NCBI RefSeq assembly: GCF_003150835.1
Contig: NZ_CP029479.1
Span: 248,001 to 312,000, forward strand
Reading direction: 5' to 3'
Length of the DNA: 64,000 bases
DNA from: Phenylobacterium parvum
Lineage (GTDB): Bacteria; Pseudomonadota; Alphaproteobacteria; Caulobacterales; Caulobacteraceae
The position numbers and the translations under genes were made by a program. Shown in pieces: positions 1 to 8,820 of this stretch. The notes under the pieces were generated by a model that had not been told where the DNA came from, did not search any database, and worked only from the letters and a program-made list of their open reading frames with translations. Numbering within the stretch: the first letter of the stretch is position 1; each line of letters starts with the position of its first letter.

Positions 1-2
1 AC

Positions 3-422
3 CTCGGGCCCCTGCTGGGCGCCCTGGCCCGGACGCCGCGGACGGCGGGCGAGGCCTGCCTGGAGGCGGTGCTGGAGGAGGTGGAGACGGGTCCGGGTTC
101 GATCCAGGCGGCGTCCCGCGCCTGGGCCCGGGGCGACCTGGACGGCGCCCTCGCCGCCGAGCGGACCTGGGAGCGCTGCATCGCCGCCACCCCGGGCGCC
201 CAGGCCTTCGACGCCCGGGTCAAGGCCGACATGGTCCGGGATATCGGCCAGGCCCTCTCGCGCCCCGGCGTGACCATCGCGGTCGCACCCCTGCGCCCCC
301 TCCTGTCGGAGGGCGGGATCCTGGACCGGCTGCGCCGGGAGGGATTTACGGTGGAGACCCCCGCCGACATCCGTGCGGCGGAGGAAGCCGAAGCCGAAGC
401 GGCTACAGACCCGGAATCTTGA
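3..422 (+). CDS. TraB/GumN family protein (3' end, partial)
   Basis: This is the C-terminal part of a gene that begins left of the window; the open frame runs from base 3 to the TGA at 420-422. The visible 139 residues contain an acidic helical stretch and, near the end, a segment of the type P-L-x-x-L-L-x-E-G-G-I-L-D-x-L-R-x-E-G, which resembles the C-terminal motif of TraB/GumN proteins. In that family this is an EREP-like fold, often secreted or membrane-tethered, with uncertain catalytic activity in bacteria. The last codons overlap convergently by 20 bp with the DUF3035 lipoprotein gene on the other strand, so the two transcripts run into each other. The family call is moderately sure because the N-terminal motifs are outside the window. 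Confidence 0.6.
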   Translation, partial: LGPLLGALARTPRTAGEACLEAVLEEVETGPGSIQAASRAWARGDLDGALAAERTWERCIAATPGAQAFDARVKADMVRDIGQALSRPGVTIAVAPLRPLLSEGGILDRLRREGFTVETPADIRAAEEAEAEAATDPES

Positions 423-963
423 TCTTCGAGCTGCGCTCGCGGGCGATGACCACGGTCTTGTCGCCGATCAGCGACTTGATCCGGGCCTCCTCGGCGGCCG
501 GGTTGATCGGCGCCGGGGCGTTGTCGGCCTCGGCGGCGACGGCGGCGGGGCTGCGCGGCTCGCCCGGCTTCCAGAACATCACCTTGTCGGCGAAGCTCTC
601 TTCCTTGTGGGCGATGTCGCCATTCTCGTCGTCGACCACGAAGCGGATCAGGGGGTCGGCCTTGTCGGCGCCGGCCTTGGCCACCAGCAGCTTCTCGCCC
701 TCGGATCGAGTCTCGGAGAGGGAGCGGCCGATCAGGGCGTTGCGGGCGGCGCTTTCGGGCTGGAGCTCCTGCGGGCGCGGCTGGCCCGGCGCCGGCGGGC
801 GCAGGGCGAAGTCCGGCGGCACCACCAGGGGCGCCTTGGAGACCACGCGGAACTCGTCGGGGGTGACCTTGGTCATGCCCAGGGCCTGGCGGGTCGACTG
901 GCAGCCGGCAAGGCCGGTCGCTCCGGCCAGGACGGCGATGACCGCGATGTGTTGGACCTTCAT
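403..963 (-). CDS. DUF3035 family lipoprotein
   Basis: A 186-residue predicted lipoprotein of unknown function. I chose the ATG at 963 because it opens a classic lipoprotein signal (basic MKVQH, hydrophobic core, L-A-G-C lipobox with Cys21); a longer open frame upstream has no such feature and runs through an intergenic repeat. The mature part is rich in Pro, Ala and Glu, with a conserved V-V-P-P-D-F-x-L-R-P-P segment typical of DUF3035. This alphaproteobacterial family usually lies next to lspA, as here, and lspA encodes the peptidase that would process this lipoprotein. Outer-membrane assembly or envelope maintenance has been suspected, but no role is proven from the sequence. It lies downstream of lspA on the same strand, separated by palindromic repeat DNA. 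Confidence 0.8.
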   Translation of the reverse strand: MKVQHIAVIAVLAGATGLAGCQSTRQALGMTKVTPDEFRVVSKAPLVVPPDFALRPPAPGQPRPQELQPESAARNALIGRSLSETRSEGEKLLVAKAGADKADPLIRFVVDDENGDIAHKEESFADKVMFWKPGEPRSPAAVAAEADNAPAPINPAAEEARIKSLIGDKTVVIARERSSKIKIPGL

Positions 964-1062
964 CAAGACACGGCTCCTTGGGCCGCCCCCGGCCACGTCC
1001 CCCAGATAGCGCAAAGCCCGCCGAGCGCCAACCGCCTCTGGATCGCCAATCCCCGGGCGTCG

Positions 1063-1224
1063 CAGACCCCCTCCGGCCCGCTTCGCGGTCCACCTCCCCC
1101 TTGGGGGAGGAATGAAGAAGTCATTGCTCCCCCAAGGGGGAGCTCCCGGCGAAGCCGGGTGAGGGGGCAAAACCCCGTCTCAGCAGACCCCCTCCCGGCG
1201 CACTGCGCGGTCCAACTCTCCCTT
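1063..1224 (+). repeat. Caulobacteraceae-type intergenic palindromic repeat, copy 1 (full unit plus half unit)
   Basis: The unit at about 1063-1168 contains two perfect self-palindromes (CCTCCCCCTTGGGGGAGG at 1092-1110 and GCTCCCCCAAGGGGGAGC at 1126-1144), a CCCGGC-GAA-GCCGGG hairpin, and outer arms CCCCCTC / GAGGGGG. A partial second unit (about 1182-1224) repeats the left arm with changes. The same element, inverted, is at 19250-19361, and a truncated copy lies at 39953-39999. No open reading frame or transposase is present. It looks like a non-autonomous, REP- or MITE-like dispersed element between lspA and the DUF3035 gene. Confidence 0.8.
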
Positions 1225-1234
1225 GTGGCAGGAG

Positions 1235-1738
1235 TTACGGGGGAGTGGGGGTGTCTTTTCGGAAGGAGTCCGCGAGCATCAGGATCACGCCGATGGTGAT
1301 GGCGCTGTCGGCGATGTTGAACACCCAGGGGAAGAACCCGAGGGCGCTGACATCGATGAAGTCCGCCACCGCGCCGAACCGGGCCCGGTCGATGGCGTTG
1401 CCCACGGCGCCGCCGATGATCAGGCCCAGGGAGACGCCGAGCAGGCGCCGGTCGGCCTTCCGCGCCCAGGCCGCCAGGGCCAGGGCGACCAGCAGGGCGA
1501 AGGCGGTCAGCCCCCAGCGGACCAGGTCATGCCGGGCCTGGAGGAAGCCGAAGCTGACCCCCTCGTTCCACACCATGGTCAGCCGCAGGGGGCCCAGGAT
1601 CTCCACCGACAGGCGCAGGGGAAGGTTCAGGCCATAGAGGATCCAGGCCTTCACCGCCTGGTCGGCGGCCAGGACGGCGGCTGCGAGGCCGAAGGCCAGG
1701 CGACCGGCCGGGGTCACGCTCGCCCCACCCTCAGACAC
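1235..1738 (-). CDS. lspA: lipoprotein signal peptidase (signal peptidase II)
   Basis: LspA is an inner-membrane aspartyl protease that removes the signal peptide from diacylated prolipoproteins. The 167 residues match the normal family length and show four hydrophobic segments (about 12-32, 64-90, 98-114 and 136-157). Conserved blocks are visible: W-N-x-G-V-S-F-G (57-64), G-N-A-I-D-R (113-118), V-A-D-F-I-D with likely catalytic Asp126, and N-I-A-D with the second catalytic Asp144. The start codon is GTG and overlaps the last 8 bases of ileS, which implies translational coupling; ileS-lspA is a widespread bacterial operon. The adjacent lipoprotein gene is a likely substrate. Confidence 0.97.
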   Translation of the reverse strand: MSEGGASVTPAGRLAFGLAAAVLAADQAVKAWILYGLNLPLRLSVEILGPLRLTMVWNEGVSFGFLQARHDLVRWGLTAFALLVALALAAWARKADRRLLGVSLGLIIGGAVGNAIDRARFGAVADFIDVSALGFFPWVFNIADSAITIGVILMLADSFRKDTPTPP

Positions 1739-4637
1739 GGGCGGCGTCCCAGGCGGCCACGGCCTCGGCGTCCCTCAGGGACAGGTCCGGATAGCGCGGG
1801 TCCTGGCCCACCTCGGGCAGGATGCGCCAGGAGCGGGCGCACTTGCGGCCCTCGGCCCGGCGCGGCTCGACCCGCACGCCGGGAACCTCAACCAGGGCGA
1901 AGGCGCCCTCCGGTCCCGCGCCGGCGACCAGGGTCGCCTGGGAGGTGCGGAACACCTCGGCCGGGTCCAGGCCCTCTAAGGCGGCGAGCAGGCCGGCGTC
2001 GTCCACGTGCACCACGGGCGCAGCCTCCAGCGGGCCACCCAGGCGCTTCTCACGGCGCTCGGCCTCCAGGGCGCCCATGACCACGGAGGTCACGGCCTGG
2101 ACCTTGGCCCAGCGGTCCGCCTCGGCCGGATGGCTCCAGGCGGCCGGGGTCTCGGGGAAGATCCGCAGGCAGTTGGACCCGGCCTCGGGGAAGCGGGTGG
2201 TCCAGGCCTCCTCCATGGTAAAGGGGATCAGGGGCGCCAGCCAGATCGTCAGGCGCTCGAAGACCAGGTCCATCACCGTGCGGGCGGACCGGCGCTTCAG
2301 GCTGTCGGGCCGGTCGCAGTAGAGGGCGTCCCGGCGGATGTCGAAGAACAGGGCCGACAGGTCGGTCTGGCAGAACTCGGTCAGGGGCCGGGCCACGTCC
2401 TGAAAGGAATAGCGGCCGTAGGCCTCGCGCACCTGCCCGTCCAGCTCGTGGAGCCGGTGCAGGATGTAGCGCTCCAGGGGCGGCATGTCGGCGGGATCGA
2501 CCCGCTCAGCCTCGGAAAAGCCCGCCAGGGCGCCCAGCAGGTAGCGCAGGGTGTTGCGCAGCTTGCGGTAGGCGTCGGTGGTGGTGGCCAGGATGGTCTT
2601 GCCGATCTTCTGGTCCTCGGCGTAGTCGACCATGGCCGCCCAGAGGCGGAGGATCTCGGCGCCGGACTCGCGGATGACGGTGTCGGGCTCCAGGGTGTTG
2701 CCCTTGGACTTCGACATCTTCTCGCCGTTCTCGTCGACGGTGAAGCCGTGGGTCATGACGGCGTCGTAGGGCGCCCGGCCCCGGGTGCCGGCGCTTTCCA
2801 GGAGGGACGACTGGAACCAGCCGCGGTGCTGGTCGCTGCCCTCGAGGTAGAGGTCGGCGGGCCAGCGGGTGTTCTCCCGCCCTTCCAGGGTGAAGGCGTG
2901 GGTGGAGCCGGAATCGAACCAGACGTCGAGGATGTCCTCGACCTTCTCGTAGCGGTCCGGATCGTGGCCGCCGAGGAAGCTCTCCGCCGGCTCGGTGAAC
3001 CAAGCGTCGGCGCCCCGGGCGTTGATGGCCTCGACGATGCGGCGGTTGACCTCGGCGTCCACCAGGGGCTGGTGGGTCTCCTTGTCCACGAACATGGCGA
3101 GCGGCGCGCCCCAGGCCCGCTGGCGGCTGATCAGCCAGTCCGGCCGGCCCTCGACCATGGAGCGGATGCGGTTGCGCCCGGCCTCCGGATAGAAGGCGGT
3201 GGCGGCGATGGCCTTCAGGGCCGTCTCGCGCAGGGTGGCGCCCTTCAGCTCCGGCGTGTCCACGGCCTCGTCCATGCGGATGAACCACTGGGGCGTGTTG
3301 CGGAAGATCACCGGCGCCTTGGAGCGCCAGGAGTGGGGATAGCTGTGCTCCAGCCGGCCCCGGGCGAGCAGGTTGCCGGCCTCGACCAGCTTTTCCATGA
3401 CCGCGCCATTGGCGGGCCCGAACTTGCCGGCCTTCTTGCCCTCGGTCTCCAGCACCTTGAGGCCGGCGAAGAGGGCCACGTGGGGCTGGTAGGCCCCGTC
3501 GGCGTCGACCGTCTCGGGGATCTCCCGATGGCCGTGGGCCAGCCAGACCAGGTAGTCGTCCACCCCGTGCCCGGGGGCCGTGTGGACAAAGCCCGTGCCG
3601 GCGTCGTCGGTGACGTGGTCGCCCGACAGCATCGGCACGGCGAAGCCGTAGTGGTCGTCCAAGGCCGCCAGGGGATGGCGGCAGGTCATGCCCGAGGGAT
3701 CGACGTCCTCGACACGCCGCCAACGGGCGATCTTGGCCGCAGCGGCCACGTCGGCGGCGCGGGCGTCGGCGACGATGAGGCGGTCGCCCGCCCTGGCCCA
3801 GGGCTCGAAGTCCAGCCCCGTCTCCATGGCCTCGACCTCGTAGACCGCGTAGGCGATCTCCGGCGAGAAGGCGATGGCCCGGTTGGCCGGCAGGGTCCAG
3901 GGGGTGGTGGTCCAGATGACCACCGCGGCGCCGTCGGCGGCGGTCGGCCCCTCGACGACGGGGAACTTCACCCAGACGGTGGGGCTGAAATGGTCGTGGT
4001 ACTCCACCTCGGCGTCGGCCAGGGCGGTGCGCTCCACCGGGCTCCACATGACGGGCTTGGAGCCCCGGTAGAGCTGGCCCGAGACCACGAACTTGTGGAA
4101 CTCGGCGACGATGGCCGCCTCGGAGCCATAGTCCATGGTGGCGTAGCGGTTGTCCCAGTCGCCCAGCACCCCCAGGCGCTTGAAGCCGGCCTTCTGGACC
4201 TCGATCCACTGGGCGGCGTAGGCGCGGCAGCGTTCGCGGAACTCGGCCTTGGAGACGTCCTCCTTGCGCCGGCCCTGGCCGCGGAGCTCTTCCTCGATCT
4301 TCCATTCGATGGGCAGGCCGTGGCAGTCCCACCCGGGGACGTAGTCGACGTCAAAGCCCAGGGCGAAGCGCGAGCGGACCACGAAGTCCTTCAGGGTCTT
4401 CTGCAGGGCGTGGCCGATGTGGATGGCGCCGTTGGCGTAGGGCGGGCCGTCGTGCAGGACGAAGAGGGGCGCCCCCCGGCCCTGCCGGTCGGCCCTCAGG
4501 CGCGCGTACAGGTCCTCCCAGCGGGCCAGGATCTCCGGCTCCTTGACCGGCAGGCCGGCGCGCATGGGAAAGGGGGTGTCGGGAAGAAAGACGGTTTCGC
4601 GGTAGTCGCGCGAGGCGGGAGCGGCGTCGTCGGCCAT
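1731..4637 (-). CDS. ileS: isoleucyl-tRNA synthetase
   Basis: IleRS charges tRNA-Ile with isoleucine and edits misactivated valine. The 968-residue protein shows the class I HIGH motif (residues 73-76), G-W-D-C-H-G-L-P-I-E just after it, a long CP1 editing insertion with a T-W-T-T-x-P-W-T-L-P-A-type block, and KMSKS at about 640-644, followed by an anticodon-binding domain. The C-terminal zinc-knuckle region (about residue 931 onward) keeps only one of the four usual cysteines: the K-C-x-R-C-W motif reads K-C-A-R-S-W and the later C-x-x-C pair is absent. The protein is therefore of the bacterial type but probably does not bind the C-terminal zinc. It is followed by lspA with an 8-bp overlap. 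Its usual upstream partner, ribF, has been separated by the insertion at 4.6-9.14 kb. Confidence 0.98.
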   Translation of the reverse strand: MADDAAPASRDYRETVFLPDTPFPMRAGLPVKEPEILARWEDLYARLRADRQGRGAPLFVLHDGPPYANGAIHIGHALQKTLKDFVVRSRFALGFDVDYVPGWDCHGLPIEWKIEEELRGQGRRKEDVSKAEFRERCRAYAAQWIEVQKAGFKRLGVLGDWDNRYATMDYGSEAAIVAEFHKFVVSGQLYRGSKPVMWSPVERTALADAEVEYHDHFSPTVWVKFPVVEGPTAADGAAVVIWTTTPWTLPANRAIAFSPEIAYAVYEVEAMETGLDFEPWARAGDRLIVADARAADVAAAAKIARWRRVEDVDPSGMTCRHPLAALDDHYGFAVPMLSGDHVTDDAGTGFVHTAPGHGVDDYLVWLAHGHREIPETVDADGAYQPHVALFAGLKVLETEGKKAGKFGPANGAVMEKLVEAGNLLARGRLEHSYPHSWRSKAPVIFRNTPQWFIRMDEAVDTPELKGATLRETALKAIAATAFYPEAGRNRIRSMVEGRPDWLISRQRAWGAPLAMFVDKETHQPLVDAEVNRRIVEAINARGADAWFTEPAESFLGGHDPDRYEKVEDILDVWFDSGSTHAFTLEGRENTRWPADLYLEGSDQHRGWFQSSLLESAGTRGRAPYDAVMTHGFTVDENGEKMSKSKGNTLEPDTVIRESGAEILRLWAAMVDYAEDQKIGKTILATTTDAYRKLRNTLRYLLGALAGFSEAERVDPADMPPLERYILHRLHELDGQVREAYGRYSFQDVARPLTEFCQTDLSALFFDIRRDALYCDRPDSLKRRSARTVMDLVFERLTIWLAPLIPFTMEEAWTTRFPEAGSNCLRIFPETPAAWSHPAEADRWAKVQAVTSVVMGALEAERREKRLGGPLEAAPVVHVDDAGLLAALEGLDPAEVFRTSQATLVAGAGPEGAFALVEVPGVRVEPRRAEGRKCARSWRILPEVGQDPRYPDLSLRDAEAVAAWDAARV

Positions 4638-4907
4638 GGGACCTTCCAGGTTGGACCGGATCAGGGGGGGTGAGGAATTCCCGGCGCGCGCTGGAGGTCG
4701 TCCGGCGGCGTCACGCCGGGCGGGTAATTCGCGCAGGAGTCCGGACCGGGGTCATGGGGCGGGGCTATAGCAGACCGGCGGGGCGGCTGTCAGCAGGGGA
4801 GGGGGGATCCAGACGTGTGCGGAGCGGCCTGGTCTTCATCCACCTCTCCTGCAATGAATGACGGCAATGCGCTGCATCTCGAACATGGACCCCTGCAGTT
4901 GAGCCTT

Positions 4908-7900
4908 ATGGAGCCCTGCCCGTTCTGCCTGCCACAGCCTGATCGCGTGGCTTTTGCAACTGCGTTTTCAAAGGGGATCTGGGACGCCTTTCCTGTAACG
5001 CCTGGTCATCTCCTGGTTGTCCCGCACCGCCATGTGGCGACGTGGGCGGAACTGCACCCCTCCGAGCAAGCCGCAATGATCGAAGGGCTTAATCAGGCGC
5101 GGGCGCTTCTTACCGAGACCTTTGCGCCTGACGGCTTCAATGTGGGCTTCAACGAGGGCGCTGCTGCGGGACAAACCCTCCCGCATTTCCATATCCACGT
5201 GATCCCTCGCAGGCAGGGGGACATGAAGGACCCGCGGGGCGGGGTTCGCCATGTGATTCCGGCCAAGGGCAACTACCTGTCCCCGTCCCGATCGGACTAT
5301 GCGCCGCGAGCGCCTATGTCGGGCACTCCCCACGATCGAGCTCTGATTTCTGGCGGCGAAGACGCTCTAATTCGCCATCTCCTGCCCCACATCGACCAGG
5401 CGGTCGCCGTTGACCTCGCTGTATCCTTTGTCATGGAAAGCGGTGCGAGACTGCTCCAGCCGCATCTGCAAGACCTACTCAATCGGTCGGGCCGGCTTCG
5501 GCTTGTGACCAGCGATTATCTGGACGTAACCGACCCTGCGGCGCTTAGGCGGCTCATGGATTTGGAGGGCGACGCCCACCTAAAGATATTTGAAGCCAAC
5601 CAGGTCGGCTTTCACCCCAAGTCCTGGGTCTTCCACATGGAAGACAGGTCAGGGGTGGCTATCGTCGGAAGCTCCAACCTGTCTGAGTCCGCTCTGCGGA
5701 CAGGAGTGGAGTGGAATTTTCGGGTCGTGTCGCCTGAGTCCGGCCAGGGCTGGAGGGATGTCCTGGAAGGTTTTGAGGCACTTCTCATCCGCCCGGAAAT
5801 TCGCGACCTCGATCACCAGTGGATTGACCGCTACGCGCAGCGCCGTGAGCGAACACTCGCCCCCAAGCCAAGGCTCATTGATGTGGCGGAGGAGCCTCCA
5901 CTGCCGCCACCGATGCCGCATGTCATTCAAAGCGAAGCCCTCGAAGCTCTCGAAGACACGCGAGCCCAAGGGTTCACAGCGGGGATGGTCGTTCTTGCGA
6001 CAGGCCTAGGAAAGACCTGGCTCAGCGCCTTTGACTCGGATCGTCCGGAATTCAAACGCGTGCTCTTTGTCGCCCACCGCGAGGAAATCCTCTCGCAGGC
6101 GATGGAAACCTATCGTCGCTGTCGGCCTGGCGCTCATTTCGGACGATACACTGGCGCGCAGAAGGACCTCGACGCCGATGTCCTCTTCGCCTCAGTCCAG
6201 ACCCTAGGGCGCATATCTCACCTAAGACAGTTCTCTCCAGACGCCTTCGATTACATCGTCGTAGACGAGTTCCACCATGCTGCGGCACGTACCTATCGCG
6301 GCCTCATCCAGCACTTCACGCCGAAGTTCCTCTTGGGTCTGACAGCAACCCCCGACCGTATGGATGGCGGGGATCTCCTGGGGCTGTGCCAGGAGAATCT
6401 CGTCTACAGGCGCGACTTTATCGCTGGCATTGAGCACAAGCTCTTGTCGGGATTCCATTACTTGGGCGTCCCTGACGATGTGAACTACGCCCAGATCCCA
6501 TGGAGGGGCTCGGGCTTCGATGAGGTCACTCTCACCCAGGCCCTGGCGACCCAAGCCCGAGCGCAGAACGCCCTAGAGCAGTTGCAGCGTCACGGTGGCA
6601 GCAGGACGCTCGGCTTCTGCTGTTCCCAGCGTCACGCCGATTACATGGCGGACTTTTTCAATAGCAAGGGGCTTCGGGCAGTCGCCGTTCACGCAGGTAA
6701 GGACTCGGCGCCACGTGCATCCTCATTGGAGCATCTGGAGGCCGGCGACCTCGACGTCATCTTTTCCGTCGACATGTTCAACGAGGGCGTCGACGTTCCG
6801 AACATAGATACCGTCCTGATGTTGCGGCCCACCGAGTCGACGGTGATCTGGATGCAGCAATTTGGACGCGGACTGCGAAGGGCTGAGGGCAAGGAGCGTC
6901 TGAATGTCATCGACTATATCGGTAATCACCGGGTCTTCCTGACAAAGGCGCGAGCTCTCCTGCAGTGTTCGGTAGGGGATCGCGCGCTGCTCCTGAAGTT
7001 GGAGGAGTTGCGTCGTGGCGAGGTCCATTGGCCCGAGGGCTGCGAGGTAACCTACGAACTCGAAGCGCTGGACCTGCTAAAGGCGCTTTTGCGCCCTCCA
7101 AGCCAGGGAGACGGGCTAGAGGCGTACTACCTCGAGTTTCGGGAACGAATGGGCAGGCGCCCCACAGCTCTGGACATGTTCCACGCTGGATTTGAGCCAA
7201 GACGAACTGGCCATGGTGGATGGTTTCAGTTCGTACAAGACCAGGGAGATCTTTCGCCGGTCGAGGAAGAAGTGGTTGCGCGCCACGATGGCTTCCTCAG
7301 TTCGCTGGCTGCAGGCGCTATGACCCGATCCTATAAGATGCTTCTGGTCCGGGCGATGCAGCGGTCAGAGTCCTTCCCAGGCTCGGTCGGCCTAGACTCT
7401 CTCACAACAGCGTTCGCCGACCTGGCGATGCGAAATCCAAACCTGCGGCATGATGTGAGTGTTGATCTCAATGATCGGGCGGAGGTTCGGAAATTGCTCT
7501 TGAAGCACCCAATCGACGCCTGGATCGAAGCCCGGGGGGCTGGAACACGGCCCTTCTTCGCCCTGGAAGATGGCCGCTTCAGGACAACATTCCAGACGCT
7601 TGATGCCCACGTGCCCGTCCTGAATGACCTGGTCGAGGAGCTGATCGATTGGCGACTCGCCGCCTATTTCGACAAGGGAGGGACTGAGGCGCTTCAGGGC
7701 GTTGCTGACGGACCCGCCATTCCGTTTGAGGGAGCGCCCTTGATCGCGAGCGGTGGACCTGAGCTTTGGCGGGAGTACATGCGGGAGGAGATCCCGCCGC
7801 TGTTTGGGCTGACCTACAATTCCGGTTCGTGGGACCAAGGCTTTGTCGTGAAGGACAAGACCGCCTTTCTCCTGGTGACCCTGAAGAAGACCAATCTCAA

Positions 7901-8216
7901 TGCCGAGCACCGATATGAGGATCGCTTTATTGATGCATTGAGGATGCACTGGCAGAGCCAGAACCGAACGACCCAAGCCTCTAAGCACGGCCGCATCATC
8001 AGCGGAGAGGAGCCAGGATATCGTCTCCACCTCTTTGTGCGGATGGAAAAGTTACGCGGGAAGACTGCGTCACCCTTTACCTACTGTGGGACGGTAGGCT
8101 TCGAGTCCTGGAAGGGGGAGAAGCCGATCTCGGTCACTTGGCGACTTAACGAAGCTGTACCCTACAGGCTACGCAGAGCCTTCGGGGTTTCAGACGCCCA
8201 CGACACGTTACTCTAG
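4908..8216 (+). CDS. HIT domain + PLD nuclease-like domain + SF2 helicase + DUF3427 fusion protein (candidate defence gene)
   Basis: A single multidomain protein of about 1,100 residues. Numbering from the ATG at 4908: an N-terminal HIT domain (1-125) starts with C-P-F-C and carries the H-F-H-I-H triad at 93-97, typical of nucleotide hydrolases of the Ap4A/HINT type. A phospholipase-D/HKD-like domain follows (about 140-320) with F-H-P-K at 235-238 and G-S-S-N-L-S at 254-259. Then comes a superfamily 2 helicase core with Walker A A-T-G-L-G-K-T (364-370), D-E-F-H (453-456), T-A-T-P (479-482) and a Q-Q-F-G-R-G-L-R-R motif VI. The C-terminus has the W-x-S-Q-N-R-T-T block of DUF3427. The start is uncertain: GTG 4815 and ATG 4854 are in frame, and GTG 4815 has the best purine-rich upstream tract, but HIT proteins normally start just before C-P-F-C. 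Third codon positions are clearly less GC-rich than in ileS or ribF, suggesting transfer. The function is inferred: nucleic-acid unwinding coupled to phosphodiester cleavage and nucleotide hydrolysis, plausibly antiviral. Confidence 0.85.
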   Translation: MEPCPFCLPQPDRVAFATAFSKGIWDAFPVTPGHLLVVPHRHVATWAELHPSEQAAMIEGLNQARALLTETFAPDGFNVGFNEGAAAGQTLPHFHIHVIPRRQGDMKDPRGGVRHVIPAKGNYLSPSRSDYAPRAPMSGTPHDRALISGGEDALIRHLLPHIDQAVAVDLAVSFVMESGARLLQPHLQDLLNRSGRLRLVTSDYLDVTDPAALRRLMDLEGDAHLKIFEANQVGFHPKSWVFHMEDRSGVAIVGSSNLSESALRTGVEWNFRVVSPESGQGWRDVLEGFEALLIRPEIRDLDHQWIDRYAQRRERTLAPKPRLIDVAEEPPLPPPMPHVIQSEALEALEDTRAQGFTAGMVVLATGLGKTWLSAFDSDRPEFKRVLFVAHREEILSQAMETYRRCRPGAHFGRYTGAQKDLDADVLFASVQTLGRISHLRQFSPDAFDYIVVDEFHHAAARTYRGLIQHFTPKFLLGLTATPDRMDGGDLLGLCQENLVYRRDFIAGIEHKLLSGFHYLGVPDDVNYAQIPWRGSGFDEVTLTQALATQARAQNALEQLQRHGGSRTLGFCCSQRHADYMADFFNSKGLRAVAVHAGKDSAPRASSLEHLEAGDLDVIFSVDMFNEGVDVPNIDTVLMLRPTESTVIWMQQFGRGLRRAEGKERLNVIDYIGNHRVFLTKARALLQCSVGDRALLLKLEELRRGEVHWPEGCEVTYELEALDLLKALLRPPSQGDGLEAYYLEFRERMGRRPTALDMFHAGFEPRRTGHGGWFQFVQDQGDLSPVEEEVVARHDGFLSSLAAGAMTRSYKMLLVRAMQRSESFPGSVGLDSLTTAFADLAMRNPNLRHDVSVDLNDRAEVRKLLLKHPIDAWIEARGAGTRPFFALEDGRFRTTFQTLDAHVPVLNDLVEELIDWRLAAYFDKGGTEALQGVADGPAIPFEGAPLIASGGPELWREYMREEIPPLFGLTYNSGSWDQGFVVKDKTAFLLVTLKKTNLNAEHRYEDRFIDALRMHWQSQNRTTQASKHGRIISGEEPGYRLHLFVRMEKLRGKTASPFTYCGTVGFESWKGEKPISVTWRLNEAVPYRLRRAFGVSDAHDTLL

Positions 8217-8351
8217 CTGCCAAGGCTAAAGACGACTCTTCCAGGGTCACTGGTCCAGTCCTGAAGGGCATCCTCAGGCGCTCCACTGTCTACCTGCTAC
8301 ATCTGACTCCAATGGACTCGTCGCAATCTCATGAGAGGGCGACGCGCCCCC

Positions 8352-8468
8352 TCACCCCGCCGACAGGATCATCCGCGCCATGGAGGCGTCGTCGTCGATC
8401 TGGGAGGTCAATTCCACGAGGGAGGCGAACGCGGTCTCCGGGCGTAGGACGGCGATGAAGTTGGTCGA
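8352..8468 (-). pseudogene. relic of a second ribF 3' end
   Basis: Read on the minus strand this encodes 38 codons that match the C-terminus of the intact RibF (9142-10080) and end in their own stop codon (TGA here, TAG in ribF). The last 51 bases (8354-8404) are identical to 9144-9194; upstream the two copies diverge with mostly conservative amino-acid changes (for example Leu-Arg-Pro-Glu is kept) and no internal stop. This pattern, an identical core followed by diverged coding sequence, suggests a ribF end brought from a related genome rather than a recent local duplication. No start codon or upstream ribF sequence remains, so it cannot be a functional gene. Confidence 0.85.
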
Positions 8469-8499
8469 CAAAAGTTCTCAATAATGATAACTTTCCGCC

Positions 8500-8820
8500 G
8501 TGTGGACGGTTCTCTACTACAACGACCGCGTGAGGCGGGAGATCGAGGAATGGCCCGTCGGCATCTATGCCGACTTCCTCCGCCTGGTGGAATGGCTGGA
8601 GGCGGAGGGCCTCGATCTCCGGATGCCCCACTCGCGGGCGATGAGCGGGGGATTGTTCGAGCTTCGGTGCAAGGGGCCTGAAGGGATCGGTCGGGCGTTC
8701 TATTGCACGCAGGTCGGTCGCGAGCTGGTGATCCTGCACAGCATCGTGAAGAAGAGCCAGGCGACGCCCGACAGGGACCTTAAGCTGGCTCGCAGGCGTC
8801 TGAAGGAGGTGCAGTCATGA
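8500..8820 (+). CDS. RelE/ParE-superfamily toxin (Gp49/DUF891 type)
   Basis: A 106-residue basic protein that resembles phage-derived Gp49-like RelE toxins, which act as mRNA interferases in type II toxin-antitoxin systems. Visible features are an N-terminal strand (W-T-V-L-Y-Y-N), an acidic-amphipathic helix, R-A-F-Y-C-T in the central sheet, a conserved I-L-H-S-I-V-K-K-S-Q block and a C-terminal basic helix (A-R-R-R-L-K). The start is GTG at 8500; no ATG fits the N-terminal fold. The 3' end overlaps the antitoxin gene by ATGA, so translation is coupled and the toxin is encoded first, as in HigBA-type modules. The pair sits between the two ribF-derived direct repeats. Confidence 0.85.
   Translation: MWTVLYYNDRVRREIEEWPVGIYADFLRLVEWLEAEGLDLRMPHSRAMSGGLFELRCKGPEGIGRAFYCTQVGRELVILHSIVKKSQATPDRDLKLARRRLKEVQS

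Noticed and set aside
2007..4673. 888-codon open frame on the plus strand antisense to ileS
   Set aside because: Glycine/valine/leucine-rich composition from reading GC-rich codons of ileS in reverse; no domain and no ribosome site. The same holds for long antisense frames across typA, the TonB receptor and btuC.
4680..4770. T-box-like leader or attachment site before ileS
   Set aside because: Only a short CCGGCG/CGCCGG hairpin is seen; no T-box consensus, and T-boxes are not expected for ileS in Alphaproteobacteria. No similarity to the ribF 3' repeat.
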